Assembly: GCF_000967965.1 (NCBI RefSeq)
Contig: NZ_LACC01000011.1
Coordinates: 1-64,000, forward strand
Source: Pseudomonas fluorescens
GTDB taxonomy: Bacteria > Pseudomonadota > Gammaproteobacteria > Pseudomonadales > Pseudomonadaceae
Length of the DNA stretch: 64,000 nt
Reading direction: 5' to 3'
Position 1 is the stretch's first letter, and each line of letters begins with the position of its first letter. Positions 36,398 to 45,672 of the stretch are shown piece by piece. The notes under the pieces are model-generated. The model saw nothing but the letters and a program-made list of their open reading frames with translations. It was not told where the DNA came from and ran no database searches. The translations under genes were made by a program, and so were the position numbers.

Positions 36398-37594
36398 ATG
36401 GTTTTTTTCACTCGCTCGATGGTCTTGCTGATGGCGCTGGTGCTCACCACCGGTTGCGAAAGACAGGATGCACCGCCGCTGGATCAACAGCTTTACGTCT
36501 GGCAGCGGCAGTGGACGCCGGCCCACGACGCAGCCCTCCGGGACAGCCGCACCGATTTTTCGACGTTGCGGGTGCTGGCCTTGCAGGCTTTCCCCAACGC
36601 CGGCTGGAGTCGGGCGCGGATTGACCCGGCACTGCTCAAGCGTGATGGCCGGCCGGTGATTGCGGTGATTCGCCTGGATGGGCAGCTCAAGGCGCTGGAT
36701 CAGGATGAGGTTACGGCGCAAATCCGGCAGGTGATCAGCGATTGGCAGGGAAAGGAGGTGAACCTCGCCGGTGTGGAAATCGACCACGACGCCGGTAACG
36801 CCCGGCTACCGGCGTATCGCCAATTTCTCGCGCATTTGCGTAAAGCACTACCGGCTTCGCTGCCCCTGAGTATTACCGCATTGCCGTCCTGGCTCGACAG
36901 TCGTGAACTGCCGGCGCTGTTATCAACAGTCGACAGCAGTGTGTTGCAGGTGCACGCGGTGAGCGATCCGCGTCGCGGCTTGTTTGATGCCGATCAGGCT
37001 CGGCAATGGGCGAAGGCCTGGAGCCGCGTCACGACTAAACCTTTCTATCTGGCGCTGCCGGCTTATGGCGTGGCGTTGCTGCCGTCGGCGGGCGGCGCGC
37101 CTGTTGTGGAAAGCGAAGTGACGCTGGAGCGCGAAGGCTTGCGCCGGGAATTACTTGCCGATCCGTCGTCGTTGCGCACCCTCGGCACCGAGTTGCGGGC
37201 CGATCCACCGAAACATCTGGCGGGCCTGATCTGGTTTCGCCTGCCATTGGCCAACGACCGTCGGGCCTGGAGCTTGACCACCTTGCGCGCCGTGGCGCGT
37301 GGTGATGTCCTCGACAGTCAATTGAAACTGAAACTCTCGGCCGACAATGGCCTCTATGACATCGGCATCAGCAACCAGGGCAACCTCGACCGCGCCTGGC
37401 CCGAACACCTGACACTGGCGGTCAGCGGTTGTGAGGGGGCTGATGCCTTGGCCGGTTATGCGTTGCAACAGCGTCCGGATCTGCTTACCTTCACCCGCCT
37501 GCGCGATGGCCGAATACCGGCCGGCGGACAGCGTGCCATTGGTTGGGCTCGCTGCGCACACATTGATCAAGGAGGTTCGAATGTTCACCCGTAA
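36398..37594 (+). CDS. DUF3142 lipoprotein
   Basis: 398 aa with a lipoprotein signal (LMALVLTTGC, Cys20). The body fits DUF3142 (segments LYVWQRQW and VNLAGVEIDHDAGNARLP), possibly a glycoside-hydrolase-like fold, judged from the strand-end acidic residues; enzymatic function is not established. ATG at 36398. It overlaps the next gene by 14 nt, so the two are coupled. Role unknown; exported and membrane-anchored. Confidence 0.8.
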   Translation: MVFFTRSMVLLMALVLTTGCERQDAPPLDQQLYVWQRQWTPAHDAALRDSRTDFSTLRVLALQAFPNAGWSRARIDPALLKRDGRPVIAVIRLDGQLKALDQDEVTAQIRQVISDWQGKEVNLAGVEIDHDAGNARLPAYRQFLAHLRKALPASLPLSITALPSWLDSRELPALLSTVDSSVLQVHAVSDPRRGLFDADQARQWAKAWSRVTTKPFYLALPAYGVALLPSAGGAPVVESEVTLEREGLRRELLADPSSLRTLGTELRADPPKHLAGLIWFRLPLANDRRAWSLTTLRAVARGDVLDSQLKLKLSADNGLYDIGISNQGNLDRAWPEHLTLAVSGCEGADALAGYALQQRPDLLTFTRLRDGRIPAGGQRAIGWARCAHIDQGGSNVHP

Positions 37595-39698
37595 CTGGCC
37601 GCGTCATTTGCTTTGCCTGAGCCTCAGCCTGCCGCTGGGTTCGGCGCTGGCCTGCGGCCCGGACTTCCCCATGCGCCTGCTGGATAACCGAGGCCAGTCG
37701 CTGGCGGAACTGCCGGAAGGCAACTTCAGCTTTGAAATCAGCCGCCTCGGCCACGCCATCAACGGGTTGAAGAACGTTACTGCTGGCGCCGACAACAGCG
37801 ATGAACCTGACCTTGTAGCGCTGCGCGATCAAGCCGAGCAGGTGGGGCTTTCCGCCGAGCAACAGCTGTTGGTGAAACACCTGCGCAGCCTGACGGATCC
37901 CCGTCAGGTTGAAACCGAAGGGGCGCAACTGCCGCTTGAGCACAGGCTGTATCTGGCGGGTGCCGTGGCATTTGGCGCGGGTGATCCTGCCTTGGCCGCC
38001 GGGTATTTCAAGAAAGTGCTGGCCCTACCCGCCGAGCAACGGGCTTCGCGCAGCACCTGGGCGGCTTACTCGTTGGGTCGCGCATTGTTCGCCATGAGCG
38101 CCGAAGCCGATGCGGCTCCGGATCTGCTCGAACAATCCGCCAAGGCCTTCGAGCAAGCCCGGCAACTGAGCATCGACGGCTTCAGCGATCCACTGGAACT
38201 GGGTGTCGCCAGCCTCGGTGAAGAAGCCCGGGTGGTGCGCACCGCCGGCGACTGGAACCGCGCCATCGAGTTGTACGCCACGCAAAATCTGCACGGCTCC
38301 GCGGTGGGGTACGAATCGCTGAAGCTGTTGATGGCGGACCTGATGACGCTGCCGGAGGATCAAGTGGCCGAGTTGCTCAAGGGCCAGCCAGTGCAGCAAC
38401 TGGTGACCGCATCGCTGATCAGCCGGTTGGGTTGGTCGTTCGGCGATCAACCGCCCAACGAACAAAAAATGATCAAGCTGCTGCAAAACAGTACCCGTGG
38501 CAGTCTCGAAAACGCCGACCGCCTGGCGGCGATGAATTATCAACAGGGTGATTACGCCAGCGCCAAGGCTTTCCTCGAGCATGCTGGCGATGGCGGTTTG
38601 GCCTGGTGGTTGCGGGCAAAACTGGCGGTGCGCGAGGGCGATAAGAGTGCGGCCGCCGCAGCCTATGCCAAAGCGGCCCAGGCCTTCCCGCAGAATGAGT
38701 CCTGGGGCGAGCGCCGAACCCCGGACTATGATTACGAAACGCTCCAGCCCAAATGCCGGGTCGAGGGTGAAAGCGCGATCCTGGCCCTGCAACGCGGGGA
38801 TTACCTGCAAGCCTTCGATCAGCTGTATCGCAGCCAAAGCATTTACTGGTTCGACGCCGCCACCGTTGCCGAGCGCGTGTTGACCCTCGAAGAACTCAAG
38901 CACTACGTCGACACTCAAGTACCGGCACCGCCGCCGCTCAGTCAGCTGGACCGCGACAACTACGTGCCCTTGCCGGTGGCGGCGAGCCTGCGCAATCTGC
39001 TGGGTCGGCGTTTGTTGCGCGAGGGGCATTACGAGCAAGCGCCGGCATACTTCGACAATGACGGCTTGCGGCACAAGGCGAGATTGTATGGCGAGCAACG
39101 TCTGGCGGCTGATTCAGCCTGGTGGCCGACCCGTCGCGCCGCTGCGCTGTTCAATGCGGCCTGGACGGCCCGCGAGTGGGGTATGGACATTCTGGGCTAC
39201 GAGATGGCGCCGGACTACGCCACCTTCGGCGGTAACTTCACCCTGGTAAACGACGAACTCAAGGTCGGTCCATTGGTGGCCGAGGACGAAGTGAAGCGCC
39301 AGCAGGCCAGCGCTGCCCAGCCAGATCAGCGTTATCACTATCGTTTTGTGGCCACGGCGCTGGCGAGCAAGGCGGCGGATAACTTGCCTCACACCAGTCA
39401 GGCGTTTGCGGCGGTGCTGTGCGAGGCCTCGGGGTGGAACAGCAGCCTCGAGGAGCAAAGTGCGATTTATCAGCGTTATGTCAAAGAAGGGCCTTACGTG
39501 GAATGGGCCGCCGATTTCGGCCACCAGTGCCCGTACCCCGACTTCGAGAACGCCGACAAACGCTACGTGACCCAAGTCACCGATGCTGCGCGTTCGGCTT
39601 TGCGACCGTACAAGACGCCGTTACAGATCGGTAGCGTAGTGGTGTTCGCGGCAGCCGCGCTATTGATGTTCAAACGTCGCAGCCGCAAGGCGCAGTGA
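37581..39698 (+). CDS. Large exported helical-repeat protein, C-terminal membrane anchor
   Basis: 705 aa I do not recognise by name. Starts MFTRNWPRHLL after a strong AGGAGG; signal peptide ends near ALACGPDFP. The middle is helical and repeat-like (many Ala/Leu pairs such as YLAGAVAFGAGDPALAAGYF), in the style of TPR or SEL1-type repeats. A single transmembrane segment near the C-terminus (SVVVFAAAALLMF) precedes a basic tail. Coupled to the DUF3142 gene (14-nt overlap); the pair may form an envelope complex. Convergent with the LysE gene, 3 bp away. Confidence 0.75.
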   Translation: MFTRNWPRHLLCLSLSLPLGSALACGPDFPMRLLDNRGQSLAELPEGNFSFEISRLGHAINGLKNVTAGADNSDEPDLVALRDQAEQVGLSAEQQLLVKHLRSLTDPRQVETEGAQLPLEHRLYLAGAVAFGAGDPALAAGYFKKVLALPAEQRASRSTWAAYSLGRALFAMSAEADAAPDLLEQSAKAFEQARQLSIDGFSDPLELGVASLGEEARVVRTAGDWNRAIELYATQNLHGSAVGYESLKLLMADLMTLPEDQVAELLKGQPVQQLVTASLISRLGWSFGDQPPNEQKMIKLLQNSTRGSLENADRLAAMNYQQGDYASAKAFLEHAGDGGLAWWLRAKLAVREGDKSAAAAAYAKAAQAFPQNESWGERRTPDYDYETLQPKCRVEGESAILALQRGDYLQAFDQLYRSQSIYWFDAATVAERVLTLEELKHYVDTQVPAPPPLSQLDRDNYVPLPVAASLRNLLGRRLLREGHYEQAPAYFDNDGLRHKARLYGEQRLAADSAWWPTRRAAALFNAAWTAREWGMDILGYEMAPDYATFGGNFTLVNDELKVGPLVAEDEVKRQQASAAQPDQRYHYRFVATALASKAADNLPHTSQAFAAVLCEASGWNSSLEEQSAIYQRYVKEGPYVEWAADFGHQCPYPDFENADKRYVTQVTDAARSALRPYKTPLQIGSVVVFAAAALLMFKRRSRKAQ

Positions 39699-39701
39699 GG
39701 T

Positions 39702-40331
39702 TCAAGCCTGTTGCACAAAGGTCAGCCGCACGGCGAAACCGATCAACAGGCTGCCGAACAACCATTGTTGCAGGCGCTGGGCTGAGGGGCTGCGTTGCAG
39801 CCAACGGCCGAGTGCCGCGCCGATCAAAGCGTAGGCGCTGTCGAACAGCAAACCGACGCCGACCAGCACCACGCCCAACGTCGCAAATTGCCCGAGCACC
39901 GGCCCGGCCTGTGGGTTGATGAATTGCGGCAGCAGCACCGAGCAGAACAGCAGTGCCTTGGGGTTGAGCAGGTTGGTCAGCAGTCCGCGTCGGATGGCTG
40001 TACCCCAGCGCGTTTTTTCGCCGGTTGCGTCGGCGCTGGTGAGGCTTGGCAGCATCGTAGTTCGCAGGCACTGAATGCCGATCCACAGCAGATACGCGGC
40101 GCCGGCCAGGCGCACCACGTCGAAGGTCCAGGGCGCCGCCTTGAACAGTGCCGCCAGCCCCAGCGCCGCCAATGCCACATGACAACCCCGGGCGATGCCC
40201 AGGCCCACGGCCGTGGCCAGCGCGGCGCTTTTGCCTTGGCGGGCACCGGTCTGCAACAGCAGGATCATGTCGGGCCCCGGCAACAGGTAGACCACTGCCA
40301 GTGCCATGAAAAACAGCCAGAGACCTTGCAT
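39702..40331 (-). CDS. LysE/RhtB-family amino-acid exporter
   Basis: 209 aa, six transmembrane segments, with the family's N-terminal PGPDMILLLQTGARQG and the NLLNPKALLFCSV motif. Exports an amino acid or derivative. Divergent from an Lrp-type regulator 145 bp away, the usual arrangement for an amino-acid-responsive exporter. Confidence 0.9.
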   Translation of the reverse strand: MQGLWLFFMALAVVYLLPGPDMILLLQTGARQGKSAALATAVGLGIARGCHVALAALGLAALFKAAPWTFDVVRLAGAAYLLWIGIQCLRTTMLPSLTSADATGEKTRWGTAIRRGLLTNLLNPKALLFCSVLLPQFINPQAGPVLGQFATLGVVLVGVGLLFDSAYALIGAALGRWLQRSPSAQRLQQWLFGSLLIGFAVRLTFVQQA

Positions 40332-40476
40332 GTTGCACCCCGTTCGTTGTCGATTTGGTCGTACCAGTCTAGGGCTGGAGGGCGGGGCAGGTGCTTGCGT
40401 TGTCAGCTTCTATCGGGTCGTGTATTGGCATAATCTGCCACTTAATCAAGATTGAACCATCAGGATCTGCCAAACC

Positions 40477-40950
40477 ATGAAACTCGACGCCTACGACCGC
40501 AAGATTCTCGCCGCGCTGCAACGGGATGGCCGCCTGAGCAACGTGCAACTGGCAGACGAGATCGGCCTGTCGGCATCGCCATGCTTGCGTCGGGTTCGGA
40601 TGCTTGAAGAGGCGGGGGTGATTCGCGGCTACCAGGCCAATCTTGATCGCGATGAAGTGGGATTGGGGCTGACGGTGTTTGTCGGGGTCAAGGTCGAGCG
40701 TCATAACGATGAACAAGCCGAAGCCTTTCGCCTGGCGGTAACGGCATTGCCCGAGGTGATTTCGGCGTTTCTGGTGTCAGGGGAGTCGGATTTTCTGCTG
40801 CAGGTGGTGGTGCCGGACTTGCGCGCCTATGACCGGTTTCTCACCGGGCGATTGCTGAAGCTGCCGGGGGTGAGTGACATCCGCAGCAACTTTGCGATTC
40901 ATACGGTGAAGGCCCCGGGGTCGTTGCCGCTGGAGCATTTGCCGCTTTAG
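40477..40950 (+). CDS. Lrp/AsnC-family regulator
   Basis: 157 aa: N-terminal helix-turn-helix (LDAYDRKILAALQRDGRLSN; LADEIGLSASPCLRRVRMLE) and C-terminal RAM ligand-binding domain (VSGESDFLLQVVVPDL). Probably senses an amino acid and controls the divergent lysE-type gene from the shared 145-bp region. Confidence 0.92.
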   Translation: MKLDAYDRKILAALQRDGRLSNVQLADEIGLSASPCLRRVRMLEEAGVIRGYQANLDRDEVGLGLTVFVGVKVERHNDEQAEAFRLAVTALPEVISAFLVSGESDFLLQVVVPDLRAYDRFLTGRLLKLPGVSDIRSNFAIHTVKAPGSLPLEHLPL

Positions 40951-40962
40951 ACCGAGTCGCCT

Positions 40963-41032
40963 GCCTTCGCGAGCAAGCCCGCTCCCACAGGTACAGCGCA
41001 AACCTTGTGGGAGCGAGCCTGCTCGCGAAGGC
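40963..41032. repeat. REP element pair (inverted)
   Basis: CCTTCGCGAGCAAGCCCGCT and its inverted, slightly diverged copy about 30 bp later, between the convergent lrp and lpdA genes. May act as a shared transcription stop. Confidence 0.85.
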
Positions 41033-41061
41033 GGTGGCCCCGTCACCGCCAGTCCTTTGGA

Positions 41062-42462
41062 TTACATCTGCGTCGCCATCCCTTCCACATCCATCGCCGC
41101 CTGGCGCAAGGCCTCGGAGCGGGTCGGGTGTGGGTGGCAGGTCAGGGCGATGTCTTCGGCCGAGGCGCTGAACTCCATGGCCACGCAGTATTCGCCAATC
41201 ATTTCACTGACGCTCGGGCCGACCAGATGCACGCCGAGGACTTCGTCCGTGCGCTCATCGGCCAGCACTTTGGCGAAGCCTTCGGTTTCGTGATTGATCT
41301 TCGCCCGGCTGTTGGCGGTGAAGGGAAACTTGCCGACCTTGTACGCCCGGCCTTCCGCCTTGAGTTGCTCTTCGGTCTTGCCGACGCTGGCCAGTTCCGG
41401 TTTGGTGTAGACGACACTGGGAATCAGGTTGTAATTGACCTCGCCCGCCTTGCCGACGATCTGCTCGACGCAGGCCATGGCTTCGTCCTCGGCCTTGTGG
41501 GCGAGCATGGGACCTGAGGTTACGTCTCCAATCACCCAGACCCCGGCGGCTTCGGTGCGATGTCCTTTATTGGCGAGCATGCCGCGCTTGTCGGTGGCGA
41601 GGCCGACGTTCTCCAGGCCCAGGCCCTGTGTATAAGGTCGGCGCCCGATGGCCACCAGCACATAATCGGCTTCCAGCAACTCTGCGGCACCACCAGCGGC
41701 AGGCTCGATGCTGAGCTGAACGCCATTGGCGGAGCTGGTGGCGCTGGTCACTTTGGAACTCAATTTGAAACTCAAGCCTTGCTTGCTCAGTGAGCGTTGC
41801 AGGGTTTTGCCGGCTTCGATGTCCACGCCGGGGCAGATCCGGTCGAGAAACTCGACCACCGTGACCTGCGCCCCAAGGCGTCGCCAGACCGAACCCAGTT
41901 CCAAGCCGATCACGCCAGCGCCGATCACCACCAGATGCTTGGGCACCTCGGTCAGTGCCAGGGCGCCGGTGGAGTCGAGGATGCGTTTGTTATCGATGTC
42001 TACACCGGGCAGGGGCGTGGGCTCGGAACCAGTGGCGATGATGATGTCCCTGGCGCTCAACTCGGTCATGCCGCCGGCGCTATCGGTCACCGTGACTTTG
42101 CCCGGCCCGTCGATATGGCCCCAGCCTTTGATCCAGTCGACCTTGTTCTTGCGGAAAAGAAACTCGATGCCTTTGGTCAGCCCGGTAACGCTTTCATTCT
42201 TTTGCTTCATCATCTGGGCGAGGTTGAGGCTGGGTTTGACGTCGATCCCCAGGTTGGCGAATTCCGCACCCATGGCGGCGTCGTACAGTTCGGAGGCATG
42301 CAGCAACGCCTTGGATGGCATGCAGCCGACGTTCAGGCAGGTGCCGCCGAGTGTGGCGCGTCCTTCTACGCAGGCAGCTTTCAGACCCAGTTGTCCGGCG
42401 CGGATCGCCGCGTTGTAACCACCGGGGCCTCCGCCGAGTATCACGACGTCATAAGTGCTCAT
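41062..42462 (-). CDS. lpdA: Dihydrolipoyl dehydrogenase
   Basis: FAD enzyme (E3) that reoxidises lipoyl groups of 2-oxoacid dehydrogenases or the glycine cleavage system. 466 aa: FAD motif GGGPGGYNAAI, redox-active disulfide Cys42/Cys47 (TCLNVGCMPSK), NAD motif VIGAGVIGLELGSVW, FAD motif VWVIGDVTSGPML, and the catalytic C-terminal HPHPTRSE. It stands alone, without E1/E2 genes, like lpd3 of other pseudomonads. A 6-bp-arm palindrome lies about 57 bp upstream of its start. Confidence 0.95.
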   Translation of the reverse strand: MSTYDVVILGGGPGGYNAAIRAGQLGLKAACVEGRATLGGTCLNVGCMPSKALLHASELYDAAMGAEFANLGIDVKPSLNLAQMMKQKNESVTGLTKGIEFLFRKNKVDWIKGWGHIDGPGKVTVTDSAGGMTELSARDIIIATGSEPTPLPGVDIDNKRILDSTGALALTEVPKHLVVIGAGVIGLELGSVWRRLGAQVTVVEFLDRICPGVDIEAGKTLQRSLSKQGLSFKLSSKVTSATSSANGVQLSIEPAAGGAAELLEADYVLVAIGRRPYTQGLGLENVGLATDKRGMLANKGHRTEAAGVWVIGDVTSGPMLAHKAEDEAMACVEQIVGKAGEVNYNLIPSVVYTKPELASVGKTEEQLKAEGRAYKVGKFPFTANSRAKINHETEGFAKVLADERTDEVLGVHLVGPSVSEMIGEYCVAMEFSASAEDIALTCHPHPTRSEALRQAAMDVEGMATQM

Positions 42463-42518
42463 GGATGTACTCCTGGATCGAAAGGGGAAAGGATGGGTAA
42501 AAGTAGTTCCTGGATAAA

Positions 42519-42532
42519 ATTACGAACGTAAT
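42519..42532. promoter_or_regulatory. Operator-like palindrome before lpdA
   Basis: ATTACG and CGTAAT separated by AA, in the 214-bp region between lpdA (minus) and the SPFH operon (plus). Regulator unknown. Confidence 0.45.
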
Positions 42533-42627
42533 ATGTGCATTGTGCCTCATTTCGGTCAAGGCTTCAGGTAAGCGACAGGATGGGCATCTTTAGATAGCGC
42601 GCTTGAATACGGAAATTTCACCATTTT

Positions 42628-42642
42628 CGTTATATCGTAACG
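42628..42642. promoter_or_regulatory. Zur-box-like palindrome before the SPFH/ATPase operon
   Basis: CGTTATATCGTAACG, 35 bp before the start of the first SPFH gene. Compared with the perfect box at 57132 (arms TGTTATA / TATAACA around one base) it keeps 10 of 14 arm positions, including GTTATA and TAAC. Suggestive only; binding is untested. Confidence 0.4.
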
Positions 42643-42676
42643 AATTGTCCTGTAAGCGAAGACACTCTGGGGTGGT

Positions 42677-44635
42677 ATGCAAGTCGATCTCGATGTTGAT
42701 GAAACGCCGTTAGCCGGGTTGCCGCGCTTTCAGCAGGCGTTCATTCAAGGGCGGCGTTTGCGCCAGTTCGCCATCGGCGCGGGCGTATTCGCGACGGTGG
42801 GTGTGCTGCTGGCGTTTTTTGCCGGACTGTTTTCGTCGCAAACACTGTGGCCAGCGTTGTTGCTGAACCTGAGCGCGGCGTCTGTGGTGTTGATGGCGGG
42901 TACGCAATCGGCCTGGTGGGTAGCCCAGTGGCGTGCCCGCGCCATGAATCCCGAAGTCCCGGTGGTTGTTATCGACGAATCTGTCGTGCCTTCGGGGTGG
43001 TATGAACGCTTGCTGGACCGGATCGGCCGGCAATCGCAGCACTTGCTCGGGCAAATCGGCGCGCCGACGTTGTGGCTTGGCGGCTGGGCATTATTGGCGG
43101 TATTGGGCGTGGAACAGGCCTGGAACCTCACGTTGCCCCCGGCAGCGTTGGGCCTGTCGGCCACTGTCGGGGCAGCGTGCTTCTTGCTGCTGGCGTTCGG
43201 CCTGTTGGTGATGGAGCGCCATCTGGCGCAGGAGAACACCACGCAATGGCCCGAAGCCGCTACGTTGGCGCAATTGATCCGTGTGGCGATCATCAGCTTG
43301 GTGCTCGGTGCTTTTTGTCTGTTGTTTGCCGATGAAACCTCGGTATGGCCCGTACGCCTGGCGGTGTTGATCGGACTGCTGCCGGGGCTGGTGGCGGCAG
43401 AACTGTTACTACGCGCGGTGTTGTCATTGTTCAGCCCGCGCCGCGACCGCCTTGAGCCAGAGCTGTTGGCGCGTAGCTTTATTGCTGACATGCTGCGCTG
43501 GCCACCACAGCCATTGCTGGCGTTGCAGCACGAATTGCATAACCGCTTCGGCATCGATCTGCGGCAGATCTGGGCTTTCACTTACATGCGTCGGGCGTTC
43601 CTGCCGGTGTTGGCGGTGGTGTCGCTCGTTGGCTGGTCGCTGACCGGCATTCACGAAATTGCCCTGCAAGGGCGTGGCATCTACGAACGATTCGGTAAGC
43701 CAGTGGAGGTGTTCGGCCCAGGTTTGCATATGGGTTTGCCTTGGCCTTTGGGCCGGGTGTTGAGTGTCGAGAATGGCGTGGTTCACGAGTTGGCCACCAG
43801 TGTTGGCGAAACCACAGCCCCCATTCAGGCCGACCCCGCCGAAGGCCCGGCCCCGGCAATTGCCAATCGCCTGTGGGACGCCAGCCATGTGAACGACAAA
43901 TCCCAGGTGATCGCCAGCAGCCGAGCCGACAGGCAGAGCTTTCAGATCGTCAACATGGACGTGCGCTTCGTCTATCGCATCGGCCTGAGCGATGAGGCAG
44001 CGTTGGCTGCGACCTATAACAGTGCCGATGTGCCGATGTTGATTCGCAGCACCGCCAGCCGAATCCTGGTTCACGACTTCGCCTCGCGTACCCTCGACGG
44101 ATTGCTTGGCGAGGACAGGGTAGGGCTGGCCGAAGAAATCGGCCGCGCCGTCCAGGCTGACTTGAAAAAACTCGACAGCGGCGTAGAGATTCTCGCCACG
44201 GTGGTCGAGGCGATTCACCCGCCGGCTGGTGCAGCCAATGCCTATCACGGCGTGCAAGCGGCGCAGATTGGCGCGCAAGCCTTGATCGCCCGTGAACGCG
44301 GCGCCGCCGCCGAGGCCACCAACCAGGCGCAGTTGCAGGCCAGCATCGCCCGCGATCAGGCGACGGCCAGTGCCCGTGAAATAAACGCTGGCGCCCAGGC
44401 CGCAGACCTGAAATTCAACGCCGAGCGGAAAGCCTATGCCAGCGCTGGCCAGGCCTTCGTGCTGGAGCAGTATTTCAGTCAGTTGTCCCAGGGTTTGGCC
44501 AACGCCAGATTGCTGGTGCTCGATCATCGTCTGGGCGGCAGCAGCAATGCGCCGACCATCGACCTCCGTACTTTTACGCTGCCGGTTGACCCTGCGCCGT
44601 CGCGTAAAACCGCTCAGCCAGGAGCTGCCAATTGA
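42677..44635 (+). CDS. Polytopic SPFH-domain protein (HflK-like), first of three
   Basis: 652 aa. The N-terminal half (about 1-300) has some six transmembrane segments; another at about 308-328 leads into an SPFH/band-7 domain with the HflK/HflC-style motif GPGLHMGLPWPLGRV. A long Ala/Gln-rich coiled coil follows (GAQALIARERGAAAEATNQAQ region) and a Pro-rich tail. Much longer than HflK (about 420 aa) because of the added membrane domain. Heads a four-gene unit with 4-nt overlaps. SPFH proteins form membrane rings or cages that sequester partners; here the partner is probably the ATPase encoded last. Start MQVDLDVDETPLAG follows a weak GGGGTGG site. Confidence 0.8.
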   Translation: MQVDLDVDETPLAGLPRFQQAFIQGRRLRQFAIGAGVFATVGVLLAFFAGLFSSQTLWPALLLNLSAASVVLMAGTQSAWWVAQWRARAMNPEVPVVVIDESVVPSGWYERLLDRIGRQSQHLLGQIGAPTLWLGGWALLAVLGVEQAWNLTLPPAALGLSATVGAACFLLLAFGLLVMERHLAQENTTQWPEAATLAQLIRVAIISLVLGAFCLLFADETSVWPVRLAVLIGLLPGLVAAELLLRAVLSLFSPRRDRLEPELLARSFIADMLRWPPQPLLALQHELHNRFGIDLRQIWAFTYMRRAFLPVLAVVSLVGWSLTGIHEIALQGRGIYERFGKPVEVFGPGLHMGLPWPLGRVLSVENGVVHELATSVGETTAPIQADPAEGPAPAIANRLWDASHVNDKSQVIASSRADRQSFQIVNMDVRFVYRIGLSDEAALAATYNSADVPMLIRSTASRILVHDFASRTLDGLLGEDRVGLAEEIGRAVQADLKKLDSGVEILATVVEAIHPPAGAANAYHGVQAAQIGAQALIARERGAAAEATNQAQLQASIARDQATASAREINAGAQAADLKFNAERKAYASAGQAFVLEQYFSQLSQGLANARLLVLDHRLGGSSNAPTIDLRTFTLPVDPAPSRKTAQPGAAN

Positions 44636-45672
44636 GCCAGTCCCATTCCCACGATCACGATGACCACGCCGGCCACGATCACGGCCATGGCGGGCATCAC
44701 CACCACGGCCATCACCATCATCACGGCGATCCGCAGGAGGCCGGTCCATTCCCATGGCGTCGGATGGGGTGGGCGGCATTGCTGGTGGCATTTGCGGTCG
44801 CTGCCGCAAGCCTGGTGCAGGTGCGCTCAGGTGAAGCCACAGTGATCACGCGCTTCGGCAATCCATCGCGAGTCTTGCTGGAGCCGGGACTGGGTTGGCG
44901 CTGGCCGGCACCGTTCGAGGCGGCGATCCCGGTGGACCTGCGACTGCGCACCACGTCCAGCGGTTTGCAGGATGTGGGCACGCGGGACGGTTTGCGCATC
45001 ATCGTTCAGGCCTACGTGGCGTGGCAGGTGCAGGGCGATCCGGACAATGTGCAACGTTTCATGCGCGCGGTGCAGAACCAGCCCGATGAAGCCGCGCGGC
45101 AGATTCGCACCTTTGTCGGCTCCGCACTGGAAACCACCGCCAGCAGTTTTGATCTGGCGAGCCTGGTCAATACCGATGCCAGCCAGGTGCGCATTGCCGA
45201 TTTCGAAGCACAACTGCGCAAGCAAATCGATCAGCAGCTGCTCACCACTTATGGCGTGCGCGTGTTGCAAGTCGGTATCGAACGATTGACGCTGCCTTCG
45301 GTGACGCTCACGGCGACCGTCGACCGGATGCGCGCCGAGCGTGAAACCATTGCAACTGAGCGCACGGCCATCGGCAAGCGTGAGGCCGCGCAAATTCGTT
45401 CCGCCGCTGAGCGTGATGCGCGAATTGTGCAGGCCGATGCCACGGTGAAAGCGGCGGATATCGAAGCGCAATCGCGCGTGGAAGCGGCGCAGATTTACGG
45501 TCGCGCCTATGCGGGATCGCCGCAGCTTTACAACCTGCTGCGCTCGCTCGACACCTTGGGCACGGTGGTAACGCCCGGGACCAAGCTGATCCTGCGCACC
45601 GATGCCGCACCGTTCCGGGTGTTGGTTGACGGTCCGCCGAGCCTCGACAACAAGTCCGGATCGCAGCCATGA
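44632..45672 (+). CDS. SPFH-domain protein with His-rich N-terminus (HflC/HflK-like), second of three
   Basis: 346 aa. The first 31 residues contain 16 histidines plus several Asp (a run HHHHGHHHHHGD), a likely cytoplasmic metal-binding tail. One transmembrane helix (about 43-62), then the SPFH domain (SGEATVITRFGNPSRVL; GLGWRWPAPFEAAIPVDLR) and a coiled coil. TTG start inside the stop of the previous gene (TTGA) and 4-nt ATGA overlap with the next, so translation is coupled. The His tail points to zinc, nickel or cobalt handling; that is inference. Confidence 0.82.
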   Translation: MSQSHSHDHDDHAGHDHGHGGHHHHGHHHHHGDPQEAGPFPWRRMGWAALLVAFAVAAASLVQVRSGEATVITRFGNPSRVLLEPGLGWRWPAPFEAAIPVDLRLRTTSSGLQDVGTRDGLRIIVQAYVAWQVQGDPDNVQRFMRAVQNQPDEAARQIRTFVGSALETTASSFDLASLVNTDASQVRIADFEAQLRKQIDQQLLTTYGVRVLQVGIERLTLPSVTLTATVDRMRAERETIATERTAIGKREAAQIRSAAERDARIVQADATVKAADIEAQSRVEAAQIYGRAYAGSPQLYNLLRSLDTLGTVVTPGTKLILRTDAAPFRVLVDGPPSLDNKSGSQP

